Origin: Candidatus Berkelbacteria bacterium
GTDB lineage: Bacteria; Patescibacteriota; UBA1384; 2-12-FULL-50-11
Direction: 5' to 3'
Length of the DNA stretch: 16,937 nucleotides
Assembly: GCA_024654065.1 (NCBI GenBank)
Contig: JANLIQ010000011.1
Location: forward strand, 1-16,937
Under the pieces are notes generated by a model. It was not told the origin of the DNA and did not search any database. It saw only the letters and a program-made list of their open reading frames with translations. This document shows, in pieces, positions 7,163 to 14,599 of the stretch. A program made the translations under genes and the position numbers. Positions within the stretch are counted from its first letter, which is position 1. Every line of letters begins with the position of its first letter.

Positions 7163-7840
7163 ATGAAAAAGTTAATTCTTCTCATCGCCACCGTGGTGCT
7201 GGCCGTTACGGTGAGCGCCCAGAAGATCGGGGTCAAGGATCCTGTCGAACCGACGGTCAAGCTCAAATCGGTCGCCATTCTACCGCTGATGTTCCGCAAG
7301 GGCGACAGTGAGTCGAAGAACAAGACGGCCATCGACGCCTACAGAGACAACTTGCTTGACGCCTTCACCAAGCTTGGCATCGGGCAAGTTGATCAAGCCA
7401 GGGTCAATGCCAGCTGGCAGCGCTCAATTGGCCAGATGTTCGAGCCGAGCCGGTTCGACCTGCCGATACCAGAAGATGTGGTTAAGTTCGGCCAAGACCT
7501 AGGGGTCGACTATGTTGTCGCCTCGCGGTGTAGGTGGGATGTTAAGTCCCTCATAACTTGGAAGGGGCTCCAAACCAGGGTCAGAGCAAAGGTCGATCTC
7601 TGGATAGTTGATATCGCCAAATCGGAGTTTTCACTCAAGGTTGACGGGATCGAAACAGACAGCCGGGAGAATATACCGGATTTGAAGGCAGCGATATCGT
7701 TGCTCATCTTGCCGATTACATTTGTCAGCGGAGGCCCAGAGACGCCCCATATGGTGCGGTCTGGTCAGCTCTCTGTGGCCAAGGCACTCGATCCCTGGAT
7801 CGAGAAGCAGTCCGCAGGCAAGATCCGCATCGGCGGCTGA
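7163..7840 (+). CDS. exported protein of unknown function
   Basis: A 225-residue protein with a Sec signal peptide: two Lys, a hydrophobic core LILLIATVVLAVTV and a VSA cleavage site before Gln (residue 20). There is no lipobox Cys. The mature part begins with a VKLKSVAILPL strand (31-41), followed by a helical segment and GVDYVVASRCRWDV (113-126). That alternating layout is reminiscent of CsgG/TolB N-terminal-like periplasmic folds, but I do not recognise a family with confidence. The ATG at 7163 is fixed by AGGAGG seven bases upstream (7150-7155). The gene has its own promoter and terminator, so it is monocistronic. G+C looks higher than in the neighbouring minus-strand genes. It lies before a lipoprotein on the same strand, so both may work at the cell surface. 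Confidence 0.8.
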   Translation: MKKLILLIATVVLAVTVSAQKIGVKDPVEPTVKLKSVAILPLMFRKGDSESKNKTAIDAYRDNLLDAFTKLGIGQVDQARVNASWQRSIGQMFEPSRFDLPIPEDVVKFGQDLGVDYVVASRCRWDVKSLITWKGLQTRVRAKVDLWIVDIAKSEFSLKVDGIETDSRENIPDLKAAISLLILPITFVSGGPETPHMVRSGQLSVAKALDPWIEKQSAGKIRIGG

Positions 7841-7852
7841 CTTCCTGGTTCC

Positions 7853-7898
7853 GCGGTTGGATTGAAACTCTCTGGAGCTTCAGTCCAACCGCTTTTTT
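7853..7898 (+). terminator. intrinsic terminator of the secreted protein gene
   Basis: A 14-bp stem (GCGGTTGGATTGAA 7853-7866 with TTCAGTCCAACCGC 7879-7892, one G-T pair) with a 12-base loop is followed by six T (7893-7898). It starts 12 bases after the stop codon. Confidence 0.9.
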
Positions 7899-7937
7899 AG
7901 TTAAAGCAACGAGCACTCGTGCTACCGGATATAGTTC

Positions 7938-7961
7938 CTTGATATATTAAAATATATCAAG
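7938..7961. repeat. AT-rich palindrome overlapping a possible promoter
   Basis: CTTGATATATT (7938-7948) and AATATATCAAG (7951-7961) form a perfect 11-bp inverted repeat with a two-base centre. It covers the candidate -35 box TTGATA and most of the spacer, so it is a candidate operator. No coding sequence overlaps it. Confidence 0.6.
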
Positions 7962-7968
7962 CTATATA
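7939..7968 (+). promoter_or_regulatory. candidate promoter of the lipoprotein gene
   Basis: TTGATA (7939-7944) and TATATA (7963-7968) are 18 bases apart. If used, transcription would begin near 7975 and leave a leader of about 180 bases before the start codon at 8156. The AT-rich sequence could match by chance, and a later start cannot be excluded. Confidence 0.35.
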
Positions 7969-8008
7969 TACCCGATTGTAAAAGACGCAATGGGAGCATT
8001 TTTACTCT

Positions 8009-8046
8009 CTAAGCCCATGATGACAAAATTGTCATCATGGGCTTAG
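8009..8046. repeat. perfect 18-bp inverted repeat in the lipoprotein leader
   Basis: Arms CTAAGCCCATGATGACAA (8009-8026) and TTGTCATCATGGGCTTAG (8029-8046) are fully complementary with a two-base centre. Neither strand has a T run after the stem, so it is not a typical terminator. It could be an RNA hairpin, a cruciform or a dimeric protein binding site. Confidence 0.8.
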
Positions 8047-8047
8047 T

Positions 8048-8143
8048 GGAATCTCAATTCCGCCCTAAAACTTATCATCTTAAGCTTTACGGAATAATGG
8101 CGATGAACTACTGTTAAGCCAGTAGTGAAAGTCGCCCTTTCAC
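8048..8143 (+). promoter_or_regulatory. structured leader with two mutually exclusive hairpins before the lipoprotein start
   Basis: A small hairpin is at 8048-8061 (GGAAT/ATTCC). Next comes structure A: GGCGA (8099-8103) with TCGCC (8132-8136) closes ACTACTG (8107-8113) with CAGTAGT (8120-8126), leaving a TGA/GAAAG internal loop. Structure B pairs GTGAAAG (8125-8131) with CTTTCAC (8137-8143) and puts TCGCC into its loop, so A and B cannot form together. The ribosome binding sequence GGAGG (8146-8150) follows two bases later. The layout is like a translational switch. I match it to no known riboswitch class. Confidence 0.4.
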
Positions 8144-8155
8144 ATGGAGGATATG

Positions 8156-9892
8156 ATGAGATTCCGTTTTTGGACGCTTCTTGCCGTCCTAGTTTTCGTA
8201 CTCTTCGGCTGTGGTGGTGGTGGTGCAGGAACAAGACCTGATCGGACAACCCAATTCACAGCTATTCCTAATCAAGACAGTTTTGGCAATATTGACGACA
8301 TCAAGGTCACGGCTCGATCACAGACCTTCTCAAGCCCAACCCAGGTGAACATCACCCAAAATGGGCAGATCGAAAACCGACCAGCTAGCGATCGGTTCAA
8401 TATCGACGGCCCGATGCTGTTGATCGAATCAAAGTCAGAGCCGAGTCAGCCTCTGGTCGTCAGCTGTCTGATCGACCCCGCCAAATCACCGCGTATCGTA
8501 CTACTACACGATGGGAACAGGTGGGTTTCTGTCCCATTCCAAACCAATGGCTCAACGATTCAGTTCGAGCTAACTGTCGCTAGCCGATCGAGGGTTGCTA
8601 CTGGCCGTGGCTTTGGTTCGTCCTGGCAAGCAATCATCGGTTGGTTTAAGGAAACCACCGGCATTGAAGAGTTGGGCCTGACCAGAATTGCCGGCTCCGG
8701 TGAGCTAGGTGACGGTTCGTTGATCTTGGTTCACGGCATCTGTGATACCAAAGACTCGATGAAGCCGTTAGCCGACAAGATGCTTCAGCTCAATTCCAGC
8801 TATAAGAACGCTTGGAGCTTGGGCTATAACTGGAAAGAGTCAACCGAAGGAGGGCAGGCAGCTAGGTTCTTGGCTGATCGAATTATGGCCACCGGCAGTA
8901 TTAAGTCAATCGACATTGTCGGCCATTCGCGGGGTGTACCGCTAGCTCGTTACACCTTAGAGAAGCTTGGAGCGACCAAAGCGATCCGTCGAGGGTTCTG
9001 GCTCAACGGAACAAACGAAGGTAGCCGATTCGGTAACGCAAACGATGTCGCTTACGGCTTCACAAGCGAGATCGTCAATCTCGTTTCCAGTCTGGCGCAA
9101 GGAGTCTCGCTTCCAAGAGGAGATGAACCGGCGTTAGTCGAGCTCGTTTCGAACAGCGACTTCACTATCGCCCTTAATCAAGCTAGTTATACCCAGCGGG
9201 GCAATACTGACTACTTCTTCATCCACGCCGATAGCGACAATGTTGTCGCCCGCTCAGGTGCGCTGGCCGAAAATGCCAGTATCGAAACCTTGACCGAGGG
9301 CAAGATCAGGAGAATCACCATCAGCGGTGAGCACTCTAGCGTGCTCAAAGAAAGTTCGGCAATGGTTGATTTCATCAACCAAGCGTTTCCGCTATTCGAA
9401 GAGGAGATTGGTATCAGTGCCGTTCCCAACCCCAACGAAGCAATGTGGGATGGTTGGGAACAGACGATTACACCCATCAATCTAACAAGTGAGGAGATCG
9501 AAATCTACGATCTTTCGATTGAACACTACGACATTCAGGGTAATTGGGGCTCACGCCAGTGGTGGTTGCCAAATTGGACGGGTGAGTTTCCGTATGATCA
9601 CCAGTTGATCTCGATTCGGCTACAGCCCAACGAAAGCTATAGCTTTAGCACCAGTACCGGACGAAACGGAAACGAATTGTCTAACTGGGATCCGCTTTGG
9701 CGGGCTCAAACTGGGGTTTACACCGTCCGAGCGAGAGGGCTGACAACTGGACGCGATTACGACAATCGCGTTTCGCTTGAGAAGTTCTCTAGCTTCGGCC
9801 ATCCGGCCAGTGCTCAGACTCGTGCGCCCCACGGTCTTCCCAGACCGGGTCCGAGAGAATCGGGTCGGAAAGTTGGTAGTCCACCGCGCTAG
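8156..9892 (+). CDS. lipoprotein with alpha/beta-hydrolase (lipase/esterase-like) domain
   Basis: A 578-residue predicted surface lipoprotein. The signal peptide ends in VLFGC, with Cys19 as the lipidation site, followed by a Gly-rich linker. Residues about 30-150 are beta-rich. The hydrolase core follows: oxyanion motif LVHG (191-194), nucleophile elbow GHSRG with Ser258, acid HADSDNVV (Asp359 or Asp361), and His393 in GEHSS. A second beta-rich, Trp-rich domain (about 420-535) may bind a ligand or surface. The last 35 residues are Pro/Arg/Gly rich and look unlike the rest. Substrate is unknown; lipid, ester or amide are all possible. GGAGG (8146-8150) is five bases before the ATG at 8156 and only two before the ATG at 8153, so 8156 is the better start. 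A start at 8144 has no ribosome binding site. Confidence 0.85.
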   Translation: MRFRFWTLLAVLVFVLFGCGGGGAGTRPDRTTQFTAIPNQDSFGNIDDIKVTARSQTFSSPTQVNITQNGQIENRPASDRFNIDGPMLLIESKSEPSQPLVVSCLIDPAKSPRIVLLHDGNRWVSVPFQTNGSTIQFELTVASRSRVATGRGFGSSWQAIIGWFKETTGIEELGLTRIAGSGELGDGSLILVHGICDTKDSMKPLADKMLQLNSSYKNAWSLGYNWKESTEGGQAARFLADRIMATGSIKSIDIVGHSRGVPLARYTLEKLGATKAIRRGFWLNGTNEGSRFGNANDVAYGFTSEIVNLVSSLAQGVSLPRGDEPALVELVSNSDFTIALNQASYTQRGNTDYFFIHADSDNVVARSGALAENASIETLTEGKIRRITISGEHSSVLKESSAMVDFINQAFPLFEEEIGISAVPNPNEAMWDGWEQTITPINLTSEEIEIYDLSIEHYDIQGNWGSRQWWLPNWTGEFPYDHQLISIRLQPNESYSFSTSTGRNGNELSNWDPLWRAQTGVYTVRARGLTTGRDYDNRVSLEKFSSFGHPASAQTRAPHGLPRPGPRESGRKVGSPPR

Positions 9893-9911
9893 CGGAATTC
9901 TATCCACAAAT

Positions 9912-9956
9912 GCCCGCTTTGTTCTGCAATGTCGCAGTAACGAGCGGGCGGTTTTT
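9912..9956 (+). terminator. intrinsic terminator of the lipoprotein gene
   Basis: GCCCGCT (9912-9918) pairs with AGCGGGC (9943-9949), with an inner CTGC/GCAG stem, and is followed by GG and five T (9952-9956). It begins 20 bases after the stop codon. Confidence 0.8.
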
Positions 9957-9970
9957 AAGCAAAAGGATGG

Positions 9971-10226
9971 CCGGCCTCTAGGACGGAGGCCGGTGGCGGG
10001 GTAAACCCTGAAAGGGGAATAAATGTGCGTATAAGTGCTGGGTGGGACAACTGGTCAAGCAGCTAGTGCTGGCGAGTTGTCACAACACCCTCTTTTTGTC
10101 CGACCTCTTAACCTGGGTCGGGGCGGGATCAGAAGCCCGCTTTTTTAGGTTCGTTTCCGGGATATACTTGCCCTCCCGGTGGGCTGACTAAGGCTTCTTC
10201 GTCTTGCGAAGCTTCCAATCAGCAGA
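9971..10226 (+). ncRNA. chain of hairpins in a long gap, possible structured RNA
   Basis: No gene is visible from 9893 to 10511. Within it are stems at 9971-9978/9986-9993, 10040-10052/10075-10090 (two stacked stems, GACAACT/AGTTGTC and GGGTG/CACCC, then TCTTTTT), 10100-10105/10116-10121, 10123-10127/10136-10140 (followed by a T run to 10146), 10157-10162/10174-10179, and 10181-10226 (GCTGA/TCAGC closing GCTTC/GAAGC). Two of these look like intrinsic terminators on the plus strand (10040-10097, 10123-10146). It may be one or two small RNAs or repeated terminators. I checked by eye for tmRNA, SRP, RNase P and common riboswitch cores and saw none. Confidence 0.3.
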
Positions 10227-10346
10227 CGATTGCATAAAGATTATCAATCCTCCTCCGACCGATGTCGCGTCATCGTCATGGCTCTTGCCACAGACTGTAC
10301 CTTCAAACTATGCGCTCTCGTTAAAACGCTTGTCAACTCCGCACAG

Positions 10347-10515
10347 CGGTAAGTCTTAAGTCTAGGGGCTGAAGTCTAAACTAGGTATTAAGTTTAAAGT
10401 CTCAAGTATTTCGATTCCAAGACTTGATACTTAACACTTGTCAGTTGCTTTGAACGGAGTGAAAAGCGAGCGCTAGCGACAAATCAGACTTTAGACTTGA
10501 AACTTCAGACTTTAC
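10347..10515. repeat. degenerate AAGTC / GACTT repeat field
   Basis: From about 10350 to 10410 the plus strand carries many AAGTCT/AAGTTT-like words. From about 10419 to 10515 it carries their complement (AGACTT, GATACTT, AACACTT, GAAACTT, AGACTTT). The inner parts pair as an inverted repeat (10388-10403 with 10419-10434, 13 of 16 positions) with a 15-base loop. The block runs up to the stop codon of ileS. A GCTAGCGCTCGCTTTT sequence on the minus strand (about 10463-10480) could act as a weak terminator for ileS. The origin of the repeats is unknown. Confidence 0.5.
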
Positions 10516-13349
10516 TTAAACCTGTAGGCCAGCTCTTCGCTGTCGAGTTTGGTTAAATTTGCCGAATCGGTGGTCGGTTCGATCGAACGGAGCGCGACAG
10601 AGACGGCAAGTTCAGCTGAGTACTTTTCAATTAACTCTCGCAGCTCATCATCACGAGTAAAATAGTGGAAGCTGGCCAGCTCGCCGACTTTTAGGCCGGC
10701 TTGTTTACGTGCCTCCTGGAGCTTACGGGCAAACTCGCGGTAACGACCCTCGGCTTTCAGCTTCGCCGTCAGCTCTGTATTGATTCTAGTCTCTTGGCCA
10801 AATTCGACGCTCTCGACATTCATCTCGTCTCGTAAAACTTCGATTAAATCTTCTCGACTGGCTAGGTCTGGCGAACCGCCAACTATTAAACTTGATAGCG
10901 GTTGGCGAAGCGGCAGTTTGGCCTCGGCACGCTGCATATGAGCAACCGAGGCCAGTTCACGAACAGTGCGCATAACTGCGATTGTTTCTCTTTCCTCTTT
11001 CAAAACTGATTCGTCGATTGTTGGGTAATCCTCCAGATGGACTGATTCCTTCTGACCCCCCAGCATTTGGTAAAAATATTCGCTGGTGAACGGTAAGGTC
11101 GGGGCAAAAGCAATTGCAAAACGAAGCAATACCTGCCCTAAAGTCGTTAGTGCAGTTTCGTCACCTCCAACAAACCGATCACGGGAGCGACGAATGTACC
11201 AAGTTGATAGATCTTCGATAAATGGCCGGATAGCTTTGGTTGAGGCTTGGAAATCAAAGTTATCTAATCCCGCGACGTATTCTTTAATAGCCTCTTCCAG
11301 TCGGGCTTCGATCCAACGATCAAGAACAGATTTCTTGGCTTTGCTTTCTTTACCTACCTGCCAGGCTGCAACCCCGGCGTAGGTCAGATAATACTTTAAA
11401 GCATTATGGAAAACATTGAGAAGACGCGACTGCTCTCGAATGTCTTCTTCGCTAATTGCCAAATCTTCTCCAACCATAATTCTTGACCCCATAAAGTAGA
11501 GTCGTAAAGATTCGGCACCATATTTTTCAATTGTTCCGCGTGGATCTGGGTAGTTACCGTAAGACTTACTCATCTTCCGACCGTCGTTACCCATCAATAC
11601 TCCGTTCACAGCAACATTTTTAAAAGCGATAGTTCCCTTAAGGGCATTAGATAGAACATGGAGGTAGTAAAACCAACCTCGGAGCTGTCCCGTATATTCA
11701 ATAATAAAATCTGTTGGGAAATGCGTTTCAAACTCTTCTTTATTTTCAAAAGGATAGTGATCTTGGCCGTACGGCATCGAACCAGATTCAAACCAGCAAT
11801 CCAAAACTTCCTTTACCCGATGAGCCTTTTTTCCGTTAGGTAGCGTTAGTACAACTTCGTCTATTCTGGGACGATGCAAATCTGTAATTGTCTGGCCACT
11901 CAATTTTTCTAATTCTGCGACTGACTCCGGTACGAAGATCTCTCCGTCATCTGTCTCCCAAACGGGTAATGGTGTTCCCCAATAGCGGGTACGACTAATG
12001 GACCAATCAGGAGCGTTAGCAATGTTGTGGGCAAATCTCTTGTCACCGAAATGCTTAGGAATCCAATTGATTTTCTTACTGCTCTCCAAAAGCTCGCTTC
12101 GAAGCGGTTCGATCGACATGTACCAAGAAACTTGAGCTTTATATATGAGTGGCGTTGAGCAACGGTAACAGTGTGGGTAGGAGTGAGTAACAGTGGATTC
12201 CTTGAAGAGTAACCCCCTTTTAGTAAGGTCTTTCGAAATTGATGGATTAGCTTTTTTGTAATACTGTCCGGCCCATGGTTTTATCTCGGGAATAAAATGT
12301 CCAGCTTCATCAACTGTCTCGTGTAACGACAAGCCAACTTTTTCGCCTAGTTTCGTATCATCCTCTCCGAATCCTGGGGCTATATGAACAATCCCCGTTC
12401 CCTCGTCCATAGAAACAAAATCTGCTGGATATACCTGGAAATCTGTTTTGGGATTTGTCGGAAGAAAAGTGTAAAGTGGCTCGTATTTCTGACCAACTAG
12501 TTTTTTACCCTTAAACGTCTCCAGTATTTCGAAGTCGCAATCGCTGTAACGAGGTAGGGCTTCGTGGGCTAGAATGTATTGCTTTTTACCATCACTAACT
12601 TTTACGTATTCCGTCTTTTCGTCCACTGCCAAGCCTAAGTTAGCCGGTAACGTCCAGGGAGTAGTCGTCCAGGCAAGTAGATAGGTGTCTTGGGAAGTCA
12701 TCTTGAAAGCTATCGTTACGGCCGGATCTTCAACGTCCCGGTACGAATCATCGTCCATTGTCACTTCAAACTTACTTAGGGCCGTGGCACAACGAGGACA
12801 GTACAACGAGGTTCGACGTCCGCGATATATCAAGCCCTTGTCGTAAAGTTGTTTGAAAACCCAGATCACTGACTCCATGAATTCCAAAGAATCAGTTCGA
12901 TAGGCGTTGTCCATATCTGCCCAACGGCCAATGTGATCGATATACCACTTCCAGGCATCAGACACCTCACCGACATAAGCCCTACAAGCTTCAATAAACT
13001 TATCTACTCCCAACGCTTCAATATCTTTTTTAACTTTTAGTCCTAGTTGCTTCTCAACTTGGTTTTCGGCAGGTAAGCCATGGGTGTCCCAACCCCACGT
13101 GCGTCGGACGTATTTACCTCTCATCGTTTGGTAACGAGGAATAATATCCTTAGCGATTGAAGGTAGGAGAGTTCCGTAATGAGGAATACCCGTTATAAAC
13201 GGCGGTCCATCGTAAAAAGAAAAAATATTTTCTTTAGAGCTCTTATCTAGAGATTTCTGAAAGATCTTTTGGTCTTCCCAAAATTTTAATACTTTCTCTT
13301 CAACTTCAAAAAGCGACTTGTGGTCACCCGAAAAATCCGGTTTAGCCAT
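10512..13349 (-). CDS. ileS: isoleucine--tRNA ligase, type 2 (eukaryote-like)
   Basis: A 945-residue class I synthetase that charges tRNA-Ile in the cytoplasm. The nucleotide-binding motif is HYGT (57-60) in FITGIPHYGT, where the family has HIGH or HYGH. GWDTHGLPAE (86-95) and KMSKS (592-596) are present. The CP1 editing domain has the Thr-rich WTTTPWTLPAN (227-237) and DEGTGIVHIAPGFGEDD (315-331). Two Cys pairs (184/187, 394/397) probably bind zinc. The GIPHYG context and C-terminal layout fit IleRS2, the type associated with natural mupirocin resistance. The ATG overlaps the end of hisS by eight bases, so translation is probably coupled. The gene looks intact. Confidence 0.97.
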   Translation of the reverse strand: MAKPDFSGDHKSLFEVEEKVLKFWEDQKIFQKSLDKSSKENIFSFYDGPPFITGIPHYGTLLPSIAKDIIPRYQTMRGKYVRRTWGWDTHGLPAENQVEKQLGLKVKKDIEALGVDKFIEACRAYVGEVSDAWKWYIDHIGRWADMDNAYRTDSLEFMESVIWVFKQLYDKGLIYRGRRTSLYCPRCATALSKFEVTMDDDSYRDVEDPAVTIAFKMTSQDTYLLAWTTTPWTLPANLGLAVDEKTEYVKVSDGKKQYILAHEALPRYSDCDFEILETFKGKKLVGQKYEPLYTFLPTNPKTDFQVYPADFVSMDEGTGIVHIAPGFGEDDTKLGEKVGLSLHETVDEAGHFIPEIKPWAGQYYKKANPSISKDLTKRGLLFKESTVTHSYPHCYRCSTPLIYKAQVSWYMSIEPLRSELLESSKKINWIPKHFGDKRFAHNIANAPDWSISRTRYWGTPLPVWETDDGEIFVPESVAELEKLSGQTITDLHRPRIDEVVLTLPNGKKAHRVKEVLDCWFESGSMPYGQDHYPFENKEEFETHFPTDFIIEYTGQLRGWFYYLHVLSNALKGTIAFKNVAVNGVLMGNDGRKMSKSYGNYPDPRGTIEKYGAESLRLYFMGSRIMVGEDLAISEEDIREQSRLLNVFHNALKYYLTYAGVAAWQVGKESKAKKSVLDRWIEARLEEAIKEYVAGLDNFDFQASTKAIRPFIEDLSTWYIRRSRDRFVGGDETALTTLGQVLLRFAIAFAPTLPFTSEYFYQMLGGQKESVHLEDYPTIDESVLKEERETIAVMRTVRELASVAHMQRAEAKLPLRQPLSSLIVGGSPDLASREDLIEVLRDEMNVESVEFGQETRINTELTAKLKAEGRYREFARKLQEARKQAGLKVGELASFHYFTRDDELRELIEKYSAELAVSVALRSIEPTTDSANLTKLDSEELAYRFK

Positions 13350-14571
13350 TCGTTATTTCGTCTCTTTTAGTGGCCTCTTGCTTACCAGTCTCGAGATTTT
13401 TAATTTCTACCTGACCTTTTTTCCAAGCCTCCTCAAGTGGAATAATAATCGTTTCGTAACCACGTTTATCGGCATACTTAATCTGACGTCCCAACTCGAC
13501 GGTGGAGTCGAGGTAGACCTCAACTCTCTTGCCGGCTCCTCTCAGCTCAGTCGCCCAGCGACGGGTCTCGACTTCAGTTTCAGGCAGACAAACAACGAAT
13601 AATGTTTCGGGCTTCTCAAGGCGCATCACTTCACCGATCCTATCGACTCCGAAAGAGATGCCAACCGCTGGTAATTTCTGACCGATCAGACTCTCTACCA
13701 AGCCGTCGTAGCGACCGCCACCCATCAGCGTCCCGCCACCGTAACTTTCTTCGACACATTCAAAAATTGTGCCGGTATAATAATCGAGCCCCCGGACCAT
13801 TGATAGATCAAACTTCACCTTCAAGCCGACCGACTTACCGTATTTTACGAGGTTTTTAAGCGCTGTTAGTGGTTCAAGCTTGCCAAGCAGGTCTTCGAGC
13901 TCGTCAAAAGGCTCTTCCGAGCGTAGAAATAGACCGCTGACGGCCTTTTTCTGTACTACTGTTAATCCTAGATCGTCAAGCTCTTTATTTAGCCGCTCTG
14001 AGGTAATTTTCTCTTTCTTGTCGAGCAGCCGTAGTAACGACTGGCGTAGCTCGACCTTAACCTTCAAGTCTTCAAACACTGCTTCGACAACGCGCCGATC
14101 ATTGATAACGCAGGTTATCTTTAGGCCGAATTCTTTGGCGGCCGTTGCGACAATCTCGAGAATTTCTTTCTCCCCTCCGGCCGAACCAACGATGTCGATA
14201 TCAGCTTGGGTAAACTGGCGAAAACGACCGGCCTGCGGCTTTTCCGCTCGGAATACCGGGCCAATTTCAAAACGTTTGAATGGCAAAGCCAGACTTTGGT
14301 AATTCGCCGCGACAAATCGAGAAAGTGGTACGGTCAGGTCGTAGCGTAAACCAACTTTGCGCTTGCCATTATCTTCGAATAAATAAAGGAGCTTCTGGGC
14401 CTCGTCGCCATAGTTGCCAAGTAAGATCTCTTGCTTCTCAATTGCTGGTGTTTCTAGTTCTTGAAAGCCGTAGCTCTGGAAGATTCTTTTGAGCACATCA
14501 AGAATCGCCGACTTACTCGGCTCGAGTTGATCGCGAAACCCGGATAGGGGCCCTAAGCTTTCTCTGTCCAT
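13342..14571 (-). CDS. hisS: histidine--tRNA ligase
   Basis: A 409-residue class II synthetase for tRNA-His. Motif 2 is FKRFEIGPVFRAEKPQAGRF (98-117). The histidine-specific motifs are RGLDYYTG (260-267) and GGGRYDGL (284-291), and motif 3 is AVGISFGVDRI (302-312). A C-terminal anticodon-binding domain follows (about 325-400). I take ATG at 14571; an adjoining in-frame TTG at 14574 would add one residue. No Shine-Dalgarno is visible. Instead a 5-bp hairpin (GGGTA/TACCC, 14575-14587) lies three bases before the ATG. The gene lies 28 bases after the membrane protein gene and overlaps ileS, so the three are probably one operon. Confidence 0.97.
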   Translation of the reverse strand: MDRESLGPLSGFRDQLEPSKSAILDVLKRIFQSYGFQELETPAIEKQEILLGNYGDEAQKLLYLFEDNGKRKVGLRYDLTVPLSRFVAANYQSLALPFKRFEIGPVFRAEKPQAGRFRQFTQADIDIVGSAGGEKEILEIVATAAKEFGLKITCVINDRRVVEAVFEDLKVKVELRQSLLRLLDKKEKITSERLNKELDDLGLTVVQKKAVSGLFLRSEEPFDELEDLLGKLEPLTALKNLVKYGKSVGLKVKFDLSMVRGLDYYTGTIFECVEESYGGGTLMGGGRYDGLVESLIGQKLPAVGISFGVDRIGEVMRLEKPETLFVVCLPETEVETRRWATELRGAGKRVEVYLDSTVELGRQIKYADKRGYETIIIPLEEAWKKGQVEIKNLETGKQEATKRDEITNG

Positions 14572-14599
14572 CAAGGGTATTCTACCCGACTAGGAGGAA

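Noticed and set aside
9777..10004. Alternative plus-strand frame after a possible frameshift in the lipoprotein gene
   Set aside because: The Pro/Arg-rich tail of the lipoprotein looks odd, but the other frame runs through the terminator at 9912-9956 and gives no recognisable domain. I see no proof of a frameshift.
9995..10030. Resemblance of GTAAACCCTGAAAGGGG to the start of a c-di-GMP-I riboswitch
   Set aside because: Only a GAAA-capped short stem is shared. The conserved GACGCAAAGCC-type segment and second stem are missing, and no gene follows on this strand.
10021..10031. Eleven-base match AAATGTGCGTA between 10021 and 16416
   Set aside because: Matches of this length are expected many times by chance in a window of 17 kb, and the surroundings differ.
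13880..14302. 140-residue plus-strand open frame opposite hisS
   Set aside because: It is Ser/Arg-rich, has no ribosome binding site and lies wholly opposite a well supported synthetase gene. Other long opposite-strand frames (for example 2384-2896, 11086-11382) fail for the same reasons.
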